From contig PDUO01000018.1 of NCBI GenBank assembly GCA_003008705.1, positions 770,630 to 834,629 on the forward strand: a DNA stretch of 64,000 bases, in the 5' to 3' direction. The translations under genes were made by a program, and so were the position numbers. Origin of the DNA: Pezicula radicicola. Its lineage: Eukaryota; Ascomycota; Leotiomycetes; Helotiales; Dermateaceae. Shown in pieces: positions 12,201 to 24,108 of this stretch. The notes under the pieces are model-generated. The model worked only from the letters and a program-made list of their open reading frames with translations, was not told the DNA's origin and did not search any database. Numbering within the stretch: the stretch's first letter is position 1; every line of letters begins with the position of its first letter.

Positions 12201-13674
12201 AGCCAGAGATTCTTCTGCTTTTCAGCCAACACCACCTGTCAATCGACCAATTGATCCTAGTCATGGACGTCTGAATACTGGGTTAAGGCAACAACCGGAC
12301 CCTAACTTCGGTCGACTCTCAAATGCTAGTCCTACCTCAGACATCCCTTCTGGGCCTCGAGACAGAAATTCAAACCCTCGCACGAACAGGATGGTTAGCG
12401 CTCCTCAACCACGTCAAAATATTGGGCCTCCATCAGACGTTCCGCGCCCGCCGACGCCAGAGAGGCAACCACCTACAGGTCCGTCTAATCGGCATCCACG
12501 AAGATCAGCTTCAGGCCATTTTGATCAAGTGACAGCACCACCTATCCCAGTCCCAACAACACCTGTGTCTTTACCTCTCGCGCCTCCCGTACATCCAGAT
12601 CGAGTGAAACACCTCGGTGCACAGGCCATAATGCCACCACCACAGCTACAACCTGTGACTCCTGCTGGCGGAATGCATCCAGATAGGATGAAGGCATTCA
12701 GTAATGACTCAGGGAGCAAACCATTCACCCCTACCAATCAACCAGGCAACTCTCGATCAAGACCAGATCTAAGTTCAATAGTGACTTCCGGTCCGCCTTC
12801 TGGCCCGAAGATGGCACAGCCCAGTCCAACAAACTCTGGTCCTAATGTTCTTACACCACCAACAGGACCAGCATCTGCTAATGAGCGTGCGCCACGTGGA
12901 CCTGGAGGTAGAGGACAACGACAATTCAGTCAGATTCAAACAATGTTGCAGCAAGCTGGGCAACAAAATTCTCCTGGCGAACGGGTTAATAACATTCGGG
13001 GCCGGAGCAATAGAATGAGCTCGATGAGCCAACCTTCAACTCCACAGTCTGGTCCTTCAACCCCTGTAGGACCTCCTCCGCCTCCACCACCGCCTCCTGG
13101 ACTACCCCCTGTAAGGGCTGAGCCTAGGAATGTTGGAATGATCAATCCTGAGCGAGCAGATCTGATCACTGGTCAGGGTCCTGGTGAAGAACGGGATCGG
13201 AGTGGTCGTCATCGGTCGGGACATCATAGTCGCAGAGGGTCTAAAAGTCCGGATCGCAACCGTGAGTCAAAGAGAACCATCACTGAAGACGATCGAGGCT
13301 CACGGCGCGAGCACCGAAGTCGAGGTGGTCCCGAGAAGGATTTTGAGCGAGAAAGACAAAGTGGTAGAGATCCTTCTGGAGGACGCGATTTAATGGCTGG
13401 TAGAGATGCTGTGGCGAGCAGCAACAAGGAGAGTGGAAGAGAACGAGAGAGAGAGTCTTCCAGACGCCATGGGGGCGAACGTGAGAGAGGTCGAGAGCCT
13501 CAGGAAGCTGTTTGGCCAGGGTCAGCCAGTGCAGAGAAGAGTGGACGGAGCAGGGATGTTAGGGGTGAAGAGAGGCGAGATAGTCGTGGACCAAGGGAAG
13601 ATGGAAGGAAGAGGCATGGTGAAGGGGATGCGTTAGATGGCAGCCGAGGCCGTGAGAAGAGGCCACGAAGGTAA
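6215..13674 (+). CDS. tho2: THO complex subunit 2 (Tho2)
   Basis: Largest subunit of the nuclear THO/TREX complex, which couples transcription elongation to mRNP assembly and export. The ATG at 6215 (MAPGGGKRKRNERTS) is the first in frame. Exons 6215..10903, 10955..11067 and 11121..13674; introns 10904..10954 (51 bp, in frame, no stop) and 11068..11120 (53 bp). The spliced product is about 2,451 residues. Order of parts: basic RGG/poly-Gly N-terminus (to about 75); long alpha-helical body with the Thoc2-type PVSVRYSIYAEWF stretch near residue 810; the Tho2 C-terminal domain beginning SPGFYVTFWASTLGDLSIP near residue 1240; then about 850 residues of disordered Arg/Ser/Pro/Asp-rich tail with a poly-Pro run and RD/RE repeats. 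The tail is as expected for fungal Tho2. Skipping the first intron would add 17 residues without changing frame. Confidence 0.92.
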
Positions 13675-16107
13675 TAAAACAAAAGGCGTCCAGAAATCAA
13701 AGGTCGAGCTGTTGAACTTCACTCATATTTTGTACGATTGATTATTGGAGATACCTATTGCATAGGCGGGCGTTTTGCCGCATTCGGCATTGCTGCACAT
13801 TTGCATTTTATGGCGAAATGGATGGGGCAGCGTCTATACACACTAAGGGATTACTCACCCCTCTTCTTTCCTTGAGTTACTTAGTACGAAGTAAGAAGAT
13901 ACATCGCAAAAGACGAATGCTAAAGTTCGAGATGATAATGCTCTTCTCGAGGTATGATCGTGATTCTTAGGTTTGGTGTTTGATGCCATGGACAGAGTGG
14001 ATTAAGTGTGAGATTCAAGTTAAGTAGCTTCACAAGTCGAGTCGTTGGCAAAATATGGTTGGCGTACACGTGTTCCTTTTAGCGAGCCTAAAAAGGGGGT
14101 GGAGAAAGAACCGCTACTAGGTTACAAGAGCATAGAGTAGAGATGGTTTCCAAGGGTTCAAGAACTCCGAGAACCTGTTAAGAATAACTAATAATAAGAT
14201 TTCCGGTCGGGATTCTGCTAAGGTATTTATTGCTATTATACACGAGCTTGGACTGTGCGTGCTACTTAGCTTAAACTACCTACCTACTGTTAGGAACAGG
14301 CGAGCTTTTACAGGATAAACACTAACACACTTGATATTACATGGTAATTTCAGACTGCTGGCCGGTACAAATACGGATTCACATTACTAAACGCTTCCTT
14401 CAGGCCTCGGCTAATGGGAATGCTTTTAGTAGAAAACCAAAGTACTCCACCAGCATCAATTTACAAATCAGCCCAACTAGCTAGGTGTAGATTATAATAT
14501 CGATTAACCTAAGGCTAATAGATCAAAGACTTCAATAGCCGTGGGAACCCACTTAATATTTCAAGATCTTGGGAAAAGAGATGTAAGGCACTTAGCAGGG
14601 CTTATTTCGAGGCTATTTCAAGCCTCTTAGCAGACTCTGTTCTCTGAATTTTTCCTGCGTTTCCTTTTCCTGGGTTCTTTTGTAAAGGACAAGTAAGGAT
14701 ATAATCTTTTTAAGTTAGACTTCCAACTTAGGAAATACGATATTAATCCTTGGCAAATGTTTTCTATTCTTAGAAGTTATAATCACCAGTTCTAAGTAGG
14801 CTAAGCAATATGGGCGCCTACGATTTAGCTATCCAAAATCCCATTGGGTCACAGGTACAAATTACCTTAGTTACCACTGTCAGACATTGCCGAGAACCGT
14901 AATATAGTAGTTTCTTTCCTTTCCCTGTCTATATATATGCAGCCTATCCCCGCGACCCAACCCCACAGGGTAAATAACTTCCTTTAATCCACAAGATTTC
15001 GAGAAACCCCTTGTGAGTTGCGAAAATTTCTCGACTAACAAACTTGTATCTTGGGTTTTAACCACGATCAGACCATAAGGAGGCACGGAAACTGATCTCC
15101 TGAAGTTTTGGTTCTTAGCCTTAATAAACAGCACTTTCTATATATATTTAAAACGACCAAGTAAACCAATTACTTGTAGGCATATCCCGTGACGCTATTT
15201 TACCCTATTCAAAGACATTATTTTCGAAAAGAACTTGAGCCGAAGCTAGATGCTGTAGCTATGATATTAAGCGAGTACAAGAGAGATTAGAGAGGGAAAG
15301 TAACAATGGACTCTGTATAAAGAGCATATCAAAACGTATTACTCATCTTCCATATCATATTCGTACTTCTAGATACTAAATATATTTTCTACTTGGTACA
15401 TTGCTACATTTTGGAATTTTACGCATTTTTATTTAGCTATATTTCTATAATAAAAATAACATTAGGTTGTGTTATTGATTTAAGTATTAGTGATAACTTT
15501 AGATAAGGTAACGGGGGCAAGTGCTAAATACTTCGAAGTGAAAATAGTATAAAAATTTAAAGTAGGTAATCTATTAAGTAGGGGTTAGTACTTTTCTATC
15601 GTCACAAAACTTGCTTTACTTTTGTTTATATTAGGCCCGTACTTGAATTTTTAGGTTCACTTGTTAGAACGCCTGTTTTTGCATATATATCCTATTACCA
15701 CCTAAGACAACTTCAAAACGCTTGTTAAGCCCGATTAGACCTAGATTCTGCCTCTACTTAATTCTAGTACTTAAAGCTATTATTTTAAATGAGATCAGAT
15801 GAGTCAACAAAATGTTTAAAGGAATATAGGAGCTAAATGCGTGACGGAGACGTCAATCCACAGTCTTTAATTATTTAGTTTAGTATTGGCAATGCGCGTA
15901 TCAAATTAGATTAGAGATACAGCGATACCTCACATTCGAAGCGCCAGGACGTATTGCCAGCGTTTGACCCCGTCAACAGTGAGTGAGTGGTAGATGCGGC
16001 AAATTCACCATTGCCTACAACTTACACCTCCTTAGAATTTGAAAACTTCTTTCCAGTGTTCCACCAACAACATCTCTCATGTCAACTTTCATCACCCCAG
16101 CGCCAAA
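13675..16107. other. Gene-free AT-rich region before the accessory island
   Basis: About 2.4 kb with no convincing gene. From about 14870 it aligns by eye with 18740 onward (start of the ~4 kb tandem unit), including a minus-strand frame at 14880..15134 whose reading resembles that at 18761..18958. The stretch 15360-15560 is very AT-rich, which would fit repeat-induced point mutation; this was not measured. Confidence 0.5.
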
Positions 16108-18740
16108 ATGTCAGAACTAAGCTCCAGGCTAGGCTCAGAGGAGAAACTTTTTAGGGTTTACTTTGCCGTACATCCTCTTCTACATGACTTTGTTCGGGCC
16201 AACTTTCAATACCTGGAGGTCTGGGCTCCTGACATATCGCGCGATGAGTTCGTCAACACCCTAGAAGGCATTGTTACTGCAGGATACACCAGCCTGAGTG
16301 ACACGGACACTGAAGACGACACCGCCGCAAACCAGTCCAAAGGCGCTTTGAGCACAGAGCCTACTAGCTGCGAAGACAGTAGCGCAATCCGGCCTGGTGA
16401 TAAGCGCAGCACCATTGACGCTATTGCCACGGTGAAAATTAAGCTGGTTGAAACGGAAAAGAGGGGAGGAGTTCACAGCACTGGGTAAGTCGTTCCAACT
16501 TCTCTACGTTTCCAATTTTGGGCGGCAATAGGGAATGCTCATCGGGAGGCAGTGAACTGGTCGGCAATTTAACTTCAAATGCCAAGGGCGCTAGCATTCT
16601 TCCAATGTAAGTTAACACTCTATTATCTCTCGACTAGGTTTCTTACAAGTTTGTGCAGTGGAGATTCGGCACAACCTTACCAGCAGCCACCGGTCCGCGT
16701 AAACAGTCCTCAAGCAGTGCAGGACTACAACGTCTCCAGAAAACGAAAATTCTCAGCCTACGAGGCTACATACGATAGAGCAGAGTACGACGCTCAAAAC
16801 AGCAACTACACCGACGAGACCGAAAAGCAAATATGGGGCAGTGACAATAAAGTCCACAACTCGTTTATGTCCAAAGAGCATGCTGCATTGATTTCTTCCA
16901 GCCAGAACATTGCAACACCAACGAGCTACAACCCATCTGAGGGTTCCGTCTTTGCGAATTATAATGACGGTGCTGAACATGACAGTTCGAGTAAGTCGCT
17001 CTAAGACTATGTTCCCAGTGAAATCGAAGGTTGATCATCACAAGACATATCCGTGTTAATCGATTTTGTAGACCGGAAGTGGAAGAATAAGCCGAAGCAG
17101 AACACAATAGAACACAACAGTTGCCAGAGTACTGATGATATTTGCCTTCCATTCGGCCTCCAACACCTAATTCTACATGCAGTCCTGAGAGCAATGGAGG
17201 ATTGTTGCTACGACTGGTCTGCTGCAAGTGCGCCAAGTATACTCGCAGAACATGGATATTCACATCATAAGCATGGGGAATTACAAAAGTTCCGATGGTA
17301 CTATGCCATTACAGAGAAGTACCGAGTCTATGGCCAAGGGGTTGATCGTATTTTACCTGGTCGCAATCTTGCGGCTCTCTTCGTCAACGCCGAAAAAATT
17401 CGCCATGCGTTTGTACATCGGGATCGAGCAATGTCACTGCGTCTGTTAAAGAACCGAATACGTCAAGCTATTGAGCTACTAGAAGCACTCAAGGATTACG
17501 AGCAAGCTGCAAGCGTGGGAAGGGTCCTCGACTACTTGAAAATGTTTTATGGCTATGCTTCAAGCGGGGGTTATGTTCGAAGACTTCCTCTCGCTGGCCA
17601 GGAGATTCGCAAGGAGATGATAAGCACATTTGCAAACCTCTGTGGTGGTGTCATTGATTTCATGATGGGGGATGGTGACCTTCCCAAAGAGTATTTGACG
17701 ATGGATGCTTTGATATGAGGCAAGTGTAATCAAGAATCTTCGAGGAAGCAACAGGACTAGTGCGCGGTTACCCCTAAGTTGTGTATTTCTGTAGAACATA
17801 GGCAATTACTAAGTATTTAAAGTCAAGACATGTGAAGATAAATGCTTTTGTTAGGAAGTCAGTATATGGAACTAGAATGGTTTCCATGTTAATGATACTC
17901 GCTCGGAAAGACGAGACTTTGATTAACTTGGAGGCCTAGTGACCTAGTAAATACTTCGCACTTTTTTTAGCCTTTGGGTAAGGCGAATTTAATGTTTTGA
18001 TGTGTAAGGCACAATGCCCAGCTGTCGTACTGCGAAATTGATGCGAGTTTCAAGGGTTCATTGAATGAAATGCTTCCGAATACGTAGTAGGTAAACTGCA
18101 TTGCGTAAACATTGATAGCTACACTAATTCCATTATTACTTTATTACGTTAACACCTTACACATCTTCATATACCCTCTCTCCTCCACCGCACCAAATGA
18201 TATATGGGGGAATGGGGCAAAAAAAAAAGAATTATTATGGGTGACGAAACAACCTCCCTTGTAAAGACAACGGAGGAGATACCTAACTGGTTTCTTTTTC
18301 ACTGTCTAAGAAACCTTGCTTCTTGGGAAGGGGGCTATAGGCAGATCCGCAAGCAGTACCTGCACCCCCACATCAAGGTTGACCTAGTGGCGGTTACAAG
18401 GAAGAAGAGCATAATAGGTCTTACTTTTTAGACGAACTACGTACTGATATTAAATGTGTTAAGTTACGACTGAGGTTTTATGTTGTTTTCTGTGTTTCTT
18501 TTTCTTTTTTTCTTTCCTTTTTTTGTTCTGCCCCTTTTACTTTTTTATCTTTTTTTGCTGTGTGTTTTTTTTTGGTAACATAGTGTTTATAACAATACTT
18601 AGTTGTAAGGAATATTTGAGTTGGATCATAATACTCACGGCAAGCGAAGGACGTACATCGTGTTTGATATGTTTGTTTAGCACTTTTTCTATAAGCGCTC
18701 TATAAAGTATCCCACATCTTGCCCTTTATTCACTACAGAC
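14870..18740 (+). repeat. Tandem segmental unit 1 (~3.9 kb) carrying paralog A
   Basis: First of three diverged tandem units. Landmarks shared with unit 2 in the same order: the minus-strand frame near its left end (VEKFSQLTRGFSKSC...), CTTGTTAAGCCCG at about 15720, an ATAGGAGCTAAAT stretch at about 15830, the four-exon gene, and the downstream block around 18290-18440. Boundaries are approximate because they were placed by eye. Confidence 0.6.
16108..17718 (+). CDS. Island gene paralog A, IRHxxVHR family (469 aa)
   Basis: Four exons, 16108..16484, 16553..16606, 16659..16990 and 17072..17718, with introns of 68, 52 and 81 bp in phases 2, 2 and 1; the joined frame is open and gives 469 residues. 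The start MSELSSRLGSEEK corresponds to the start conserved in paralog B. The N-terminal half is variable and acidic; the middle contains NSPQAVQDYN, SRKRK and NSFMSKE, all shared with B. The C-terminal about 210 residues are the conserved domain: CCYDW, HHKHGELQ, LFVNAEKIRHAFVHR (Arg365 to His370), then helices rich in Leu/Ala and a final LPKEYLTMDALI. The R-H-x-x-x-H arrangement matches the R-x4-6-H signature of HEPN ribonuclease domains; that assignment is my inference. No signal peptide or membrane segment. Confidence 0.8.
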
Positions 18741-20459
18741 TAAGTGTTACATTATGAGAACTATGATACAGTAATTTCTCTCCTTTTCCCACATCCACTA
18801 TATAAACGCTGTCTATCCTCGAGATTTAGCCCTAGAAGGTGAATGATTCCCTTTAATCTACAAGATTTCTTAAAAGCATCTGTAAGTTGCAAAAACGTCT
18901 CTACCTCTCGTGACGCTACTTGACGCATCCACAAGATATTATTTTCGAGGGATCGCATAGTAGTCCTAGCTAAGAAGATGTTTGATACTGAGTTAGAGAG
19001 GCTTTCGTATACAAACTATCCGAGGACGACGATTTGATAAGTAACAAAATCAAAGGACTTGAGATGAAATCAGATAGCCATCGGCTTGGAAAAGATGGTT
19101 ATAATAATAAGCGAGACGAGATGGTATCCATGGACAACAAATTGGAGAAAAAGTGATGATAGAATTAAGGAAGAGCTGAAAACACGCACACTTTAGGTTG
19201 ATAGCTAGAACTCCAGCCATGAAAAGACTCTAGATTCCTCGGTTACGCACACATCAACTGCGCTAGCTGTAAATCTGTCTTGTACCGCATAGAAGGTTAA
19301 CCTCGATATGAGGTATAGTTGATCATTCTGTAATAAATTAGGATCGTTTTTCTAGCCTCTTTCTGATAAATAATATTCTACTTCTTTTTTAAATATTTCA
19401 TTTAAGCTCCTTCTGCTCCTTACTAAATACAACTATACTACTACTATATGTTGCTCCCTTAATACCTATTATATTTAACTTTTTGTTTTACAGAATTATA
19501 CCTTATTAATGCATAAGTAGTATTAATATACTATGTTTTAAGTCTATCTGCTCTTTGGACTCTAATACTAAAATCATAATTTACTACAACTAGACTTTAT
19601 ACATGGGCTTGAATGTGTGACTAATCTTTACAAGGTAGGAGCACATTGAATCTTAAGCTAGAGATGCTTAAAACAAAGCAGGGATCTCTTTCTTAATTTA
19701 TGCACAGAGATCCTCTGTAGCATACAACCAAGGTGCCTAAGACATCTGAGATATCTAGTAACCAGTAAAGGATTAAAAATATACGTGAGTAAAGCATGTA
19801 TTGTACAATGCGAAAGACGCTAATATTATACTAGCCCGACATTCTTTGTGCACCAGTACATGTTCCACCCGAGGCTAATGCAAACGAGTTCATCACGAAG
19901 AACATTTAAACCCTCTTTAAGGATTGCCCACTGCAAGAGCTGAACGGACAACTCATAATACCGCCAAGGTATCATGGCAATTCCTGACGCATTGAGCATG
20001 ATTACTACTCCTATTACAACTCGAGACATCTTGAAAACGCTTGTTAAGTCGGCTTGGACTGGGCCTCTATAATAGAGTTACTGGCGCAAAGGTTTTAGTT
20101 CTAGGGTTGAGAATATTCCACTTGATGTGACTGGATGAGCTATCAAAACTTCAAATGAATATAGAAACTAAATACATGGTAGTAACGTCTCCACATAGTC
20201 TTCACAAATTTAGTTTGGTGTCAGCGTAGCAACTGGGTACAAATGCATCTATTCAAATACACCAAATGCATAGTGGTGGCTGACACCTTAAGCGCGAGGC
20301 CTCATCCCGAGCGTACGATTCCATCGACAGTGAATGAGTGCTCAACGAGACAAATTCGCCTATGCCTCCCACCTTGCCTTCCTTAGTGTTGAAAGCTTCT
20401 TTTCTCTAACAACATCCCTAAAACAACATCTCGCCAACAACGTTACCAAGAACGCCGAC
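17719..20459. other. Intergenic, paralog A to paralog B
   Basis: About 2.7 kb of AT-rich sequence. It contains the downstream block at about 18210-18440 shared with units 2 and 3, a low-complexity T-rich stretch 18490-18570, the left end of unit 2 with its minus-strand frame at 18761..18958, and the 5' UTR of paralog B, which is recognisably homologous to that of A. No independent gene is supported. Confidence 0.5.
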
Positions 20460-23160
20460 ATGTCCTCCAAACCAGATTCCGAGAAGCAGAATCTGGTTTT
20501 GCAGGCCATAGGACCTCTTCTGCAAAGGGGAATATCGTGCGCAGATGTTATTGAAACTTTGCAATGCATTTGGGCAGAAGGACGTACAGACTTGATCGAC
20601 GTTAAGACTGGACCCGATACTGCAGCAGACCAGTCGAAACGTGCTGTCTCGTGTCCCCCATTCGAGAGTGACAAGCGCACCATCATGAAGAGATTCATCC
20701 CTACTCTGAAGGTTTTGGGGCCTACGGTTACTGAAGGTGAAGTTGTTGGCGATCTTGCAGTGGTCAAATTTCTGCCGCGGGCCATGGCGGAGAAGGGTGA
20801 ATACATTTATGAGACTGTGTAGGATATTCCAATCTCGTCGCTACTTTCTCACTCCCGGTAGAAATAACGCATACTAATCAGGTAGTAGTGAACCAGCCTG
20901 TGATCTAGCTCCTCCAGCTAATGAATGCTCTCGAATTCTACCATCGTGAGTTTACTCCTGTCAGTCTTTACCCTGTCTGATCTTTAACGAATTTGCAGTG
21001 AGGGCGCCTTTGAACCTTCTTGGCAATCTTCCTTCGGCTTGGGAAACCCTCAGGCGGTGCAGAAACATGGAAATATCTCTAGAAAAAGAAAGAGGACATA
21101 CCATCGAACCCGTGATAACACTGAGGTTGACAAACAAAGCGACTACTACGAAGTTACGGATGAGCATCAGGGATGGCACGGGGACGATGAAGGCAACAAT
21201 TCTTTCATGTCCAAAGAACTTGCGACTTCAGATGCCTCGGCCAAGAACAATTCCACCACACCCGAAGCCAAACACCAACGGCATCGACGAGACAATGATG
21301 GTGCTGAAAAAAATCGCATTTCAAGTACCGGTAGGTTATTTTCGATACCACCCGCATCTTACCAAAACTAAAACTTGGTCATGGCGATGTGAATCAGTAC
21401 TAATGGATGTTATAGCTGAGAAGCACAGAAAGCGGAGGAAAAGGCATGCCTTCAAGAAAAATCAAGCCCGTAATTACCAGAGTAATAGCTCCGGAACTAT
21501 CAAGCCCCCTTTCGGAATTATGCACCAGCTGATGGACATGCTTCAGAAAGCACTCGAGCATACCTGTTACGATTGGACGACTACTTGTGACCCCAGCACT
21601 CTTACTCAGAACGGTCTGACCCATCATAAACACGGTGAGATGCAACACGGCTTGTGGTGCAAAGTCATTAAGGCCAAATACCTATTGCCTGAACAAAAGG
21701 ATGTTTACCTAGACCCTAGTCAAGACCTCGACGATCTCTTCGCCAACGCGCACACTATTCGGCACTCAGCTGTACATCGCGAGAGAGACGTTTCAATTGC
21801 CGATGTCATGGTTAGAATCAGCAAGGCGATTGATTTGTTAACAGCTCTCAAAGACTTCGAGCGTGCTGATTATGTGAAACGGCTTCTCAAGAGCGTAGAG
21901 AGGTTTAAGGAATATGTTTTACATAACGACGAATTTCAACAGCTTCCAATTGCGGATGAGGAGTTTCGAAAGGGGCAGTTGAAAGACTTTGCGGGCTATT
22001 TTGATCTTGTCGTTGGGTTTATGCGAAGGGAGAATGAATTACCGACCCGGTATTTAATGCTGGATGTGTAAGTTCGGGGCATGACTTGGGGATTTGTTTA
22101 CATGGCCGTGTCAGAAGGTGGTGGTATCAGCGGTCACAGTAGCTTTATTTGTAAGAATTGTTCAACCAGGAGCTTTTTGTCTTCTTTTTTTCCCCTTGTG
22201 AAATAAAGGACTAGAAAATAATAATCAAACCTCATACCAACAAACAAAGCTTCTAAAACATGCATGTTGTATTATAGATAATGCATAGCCAGTGTTAAAC
22301 GGAATAGTTATTTGGGAGCAACATGTAGGTAGGTAAAGTGGTGTTGCATTCTGTAAGGAGCAGAGGGAGATTAGAATAGCCTACTAATAGAGGGCGGTCA
22401 TAGGGATGACTATTCTTATAGTTTCTTCAAGTAGGTACGCAAGTAATAATGTTCCTCGCATTATAATGTTACTATATATCATGCTTTAGAAGCTGTATGC
22501 ACTTAATGCACAACTGCGAATAGGGCTTACTACAACTTAGCATTTATTCCTTGTACGGCAAGGCCGTCGGTAGGTTATTGTTTGCCGACCGCGTTGTTTT
22601 ATACCAAGTAAACAATGTTACAGGGAGCAAAAAAAGCGGTTTCAAGGGCATAATAATATCCTAATAAAGAAGCGGTGCGGGCCCCACCGACAGGCTTGCC
22701 GTATAAGAAATAGTGTAACGGTTTACCTTTATAATATAGAGTACGCGCCTAAGGATGCCAAAAAAAAAGCCAAAAAAAAATATTATTGGTAGGAGCTTTT
22801 TCTCTGTCTAAGAAACCTTGTTTCTTGGAAAGCAAACTAGACCCGCACATCGAACTTAATCGGAAAGCAGCATCTAGCCACACATCAAGGTTAACCCTTT
22901 CGCGGTACAAGGGAGAAGAACATAACAGGTCTTACTTTTTATAAGGAAATTTAGGAGTTTTTCGCCTAATAAATATAGTGTTAGTAATCAGGGGGGATAA
23001 CATACCTAGGTGTTAGTCACCAATTAATAAAGTAGGACAATACACTTAAGCGACAGATACAAGCGTGTTTGATATGTTTGTTTAGTGTGTGTTCTCTAAA
23101 CACATTATAAACCAACCAACCCACATTGTGCGGTCCCTATTCACTACTAACCATAGAATC
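18740..23160 (+). repeat. Tandem segmental unit 2 (~4.4 kb) carrying paralog B
   Basis: Second copy of the tandem unit. The order of landmarks is as in unit 1, ending with the downstream block at about 22790-22945 and the TGTTTGATATGTTTGTTTAG word at about 23070 (also at about 18660 and, slightly changed, at 26730). Boundaries are by eye. Confidence 0.6.
20460..22071 (+). CDS. Island gene paralog B, IRHxxVHR family (467 aa)
   Basis: Four exons, 20460..20818, 20889..20945, 20999..21330 and 21416..22071, introns 70, 53 and 85 bp in the same phases (2, 2, 1) as paralog A; exon 3 has exactly the same length (332 nt). The ATG at 20460 (MSSKPDSEK) is chosen because it aligns with the start of A; an in-frame ATG at 20334 lies in sequence that is untranslated in A. 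The middle shares NPQAVQ, ISRKRK and NSFMSKE with A although the longest unspliced frame there is a different one. The C-terminal domain has TCYDW, HHKHGEMQ and LFANAHTIRHSAVHR, with Arg365 and His370 at the same residue numbers as in A. The acceptor of intron 1 lies in a short AG-repeat (GTAGTAG), so one extra Ser is possible. Confidence 0.8.
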
Positions 23161-24108
23161 TGATCTACCTACAGGCCAATAGCTAGGCTCTTTAGCTGCG
23201 CAGCTAACATTTACTTCTGATAAGCCTAATTTAGATTGTAAACACCAGAACTTCTTCTAAACAAATTAGATTGAACTTTTAATAGACTAGAATATAAGAT
23301 AAGTTGGAAAAGCATCAAAAGAAAATGATATTAAATTGACTAATTTTTTATTCTACGCGTGTAATCTAAATTCATATATACTTAGCGTGGGTACTTTCAC
23401 CTAAAGGAGATAAATGATTATTTAAATTCAACGTATTCAACTTCATGCTATGATTTAACGTGCCCCTTTATTTACGTAATGTACTTGATATAGATTATAC
23501 TTGACTTGAGCAACTAACTTGACTTGAGTAATTGGTTTTTCTTTTTAGATATGCAGTGCAACAGAGTAAAATAACACAAAACAGAATCTGTGTTGTCCTA
23601 ATTCCAGCAGAATTTGGTTTAGGATATAGAAAAGTCTACATGTAGCTATATTTTTTATCTATTATCGACTTTAAATCTACAAAATCCGACTCCAGATCTG
23701 CGTAATTCAAAATGGCTACCTTTACTCTAAGGGGACTTTTATTTGACAAATCTGTTTAAAGAACCTAATTCAACAACTCGATACAAGCTATGAGAAGATT
23801 GATATTTGACTCTAGAAACCGATTAAATTAGTAGAAATAACTATGTCCAGACTCGAATTATATTTGTTTGCTTCCACAAGTCAAGTTGGGTGTCCCATTG
23901 TGGTAGTTGTGATGCCCCATTTCATCTTACTTGTGTGCGAACGCGCGTGAAGCGTAGGTCCGCTGCCATTGAAATGTGCACAGCTATCGCTCAAATTTGT
24001 CCCCAGGTATGGTGAATTAATTTGCTTAACCCACAAACTTTCCGCTCCATTGAGCTGGAAAAATTCTCTCCACCAACAACTTTTGACAGCCACAGCAATA
24101 ACACTCAA
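22072..24108. other. Intergenic, paralog B to paralog C
   Basis: About 2 kb, AT-rich. It holds the second copy of the downstream block (about 22790-22945), A-runs at 22759-22783, and ACTTGA/GAGTAA-type words at about 23490-23545 that recur elsewhere. The last 150 bases resemble the 5' UTR of the other two paralogs. No independent gene is supported. Confidence 0.5.

Noticed and set aside
20998..21415. Reading the first part of paralog B in the longest open frame
   Set aside because: That frame lacks NPQAVQ, ISRKRK and NSFMSKE, which are present in the alternative frame and shared with paralog A; an 85-bp intron explains the frame change.
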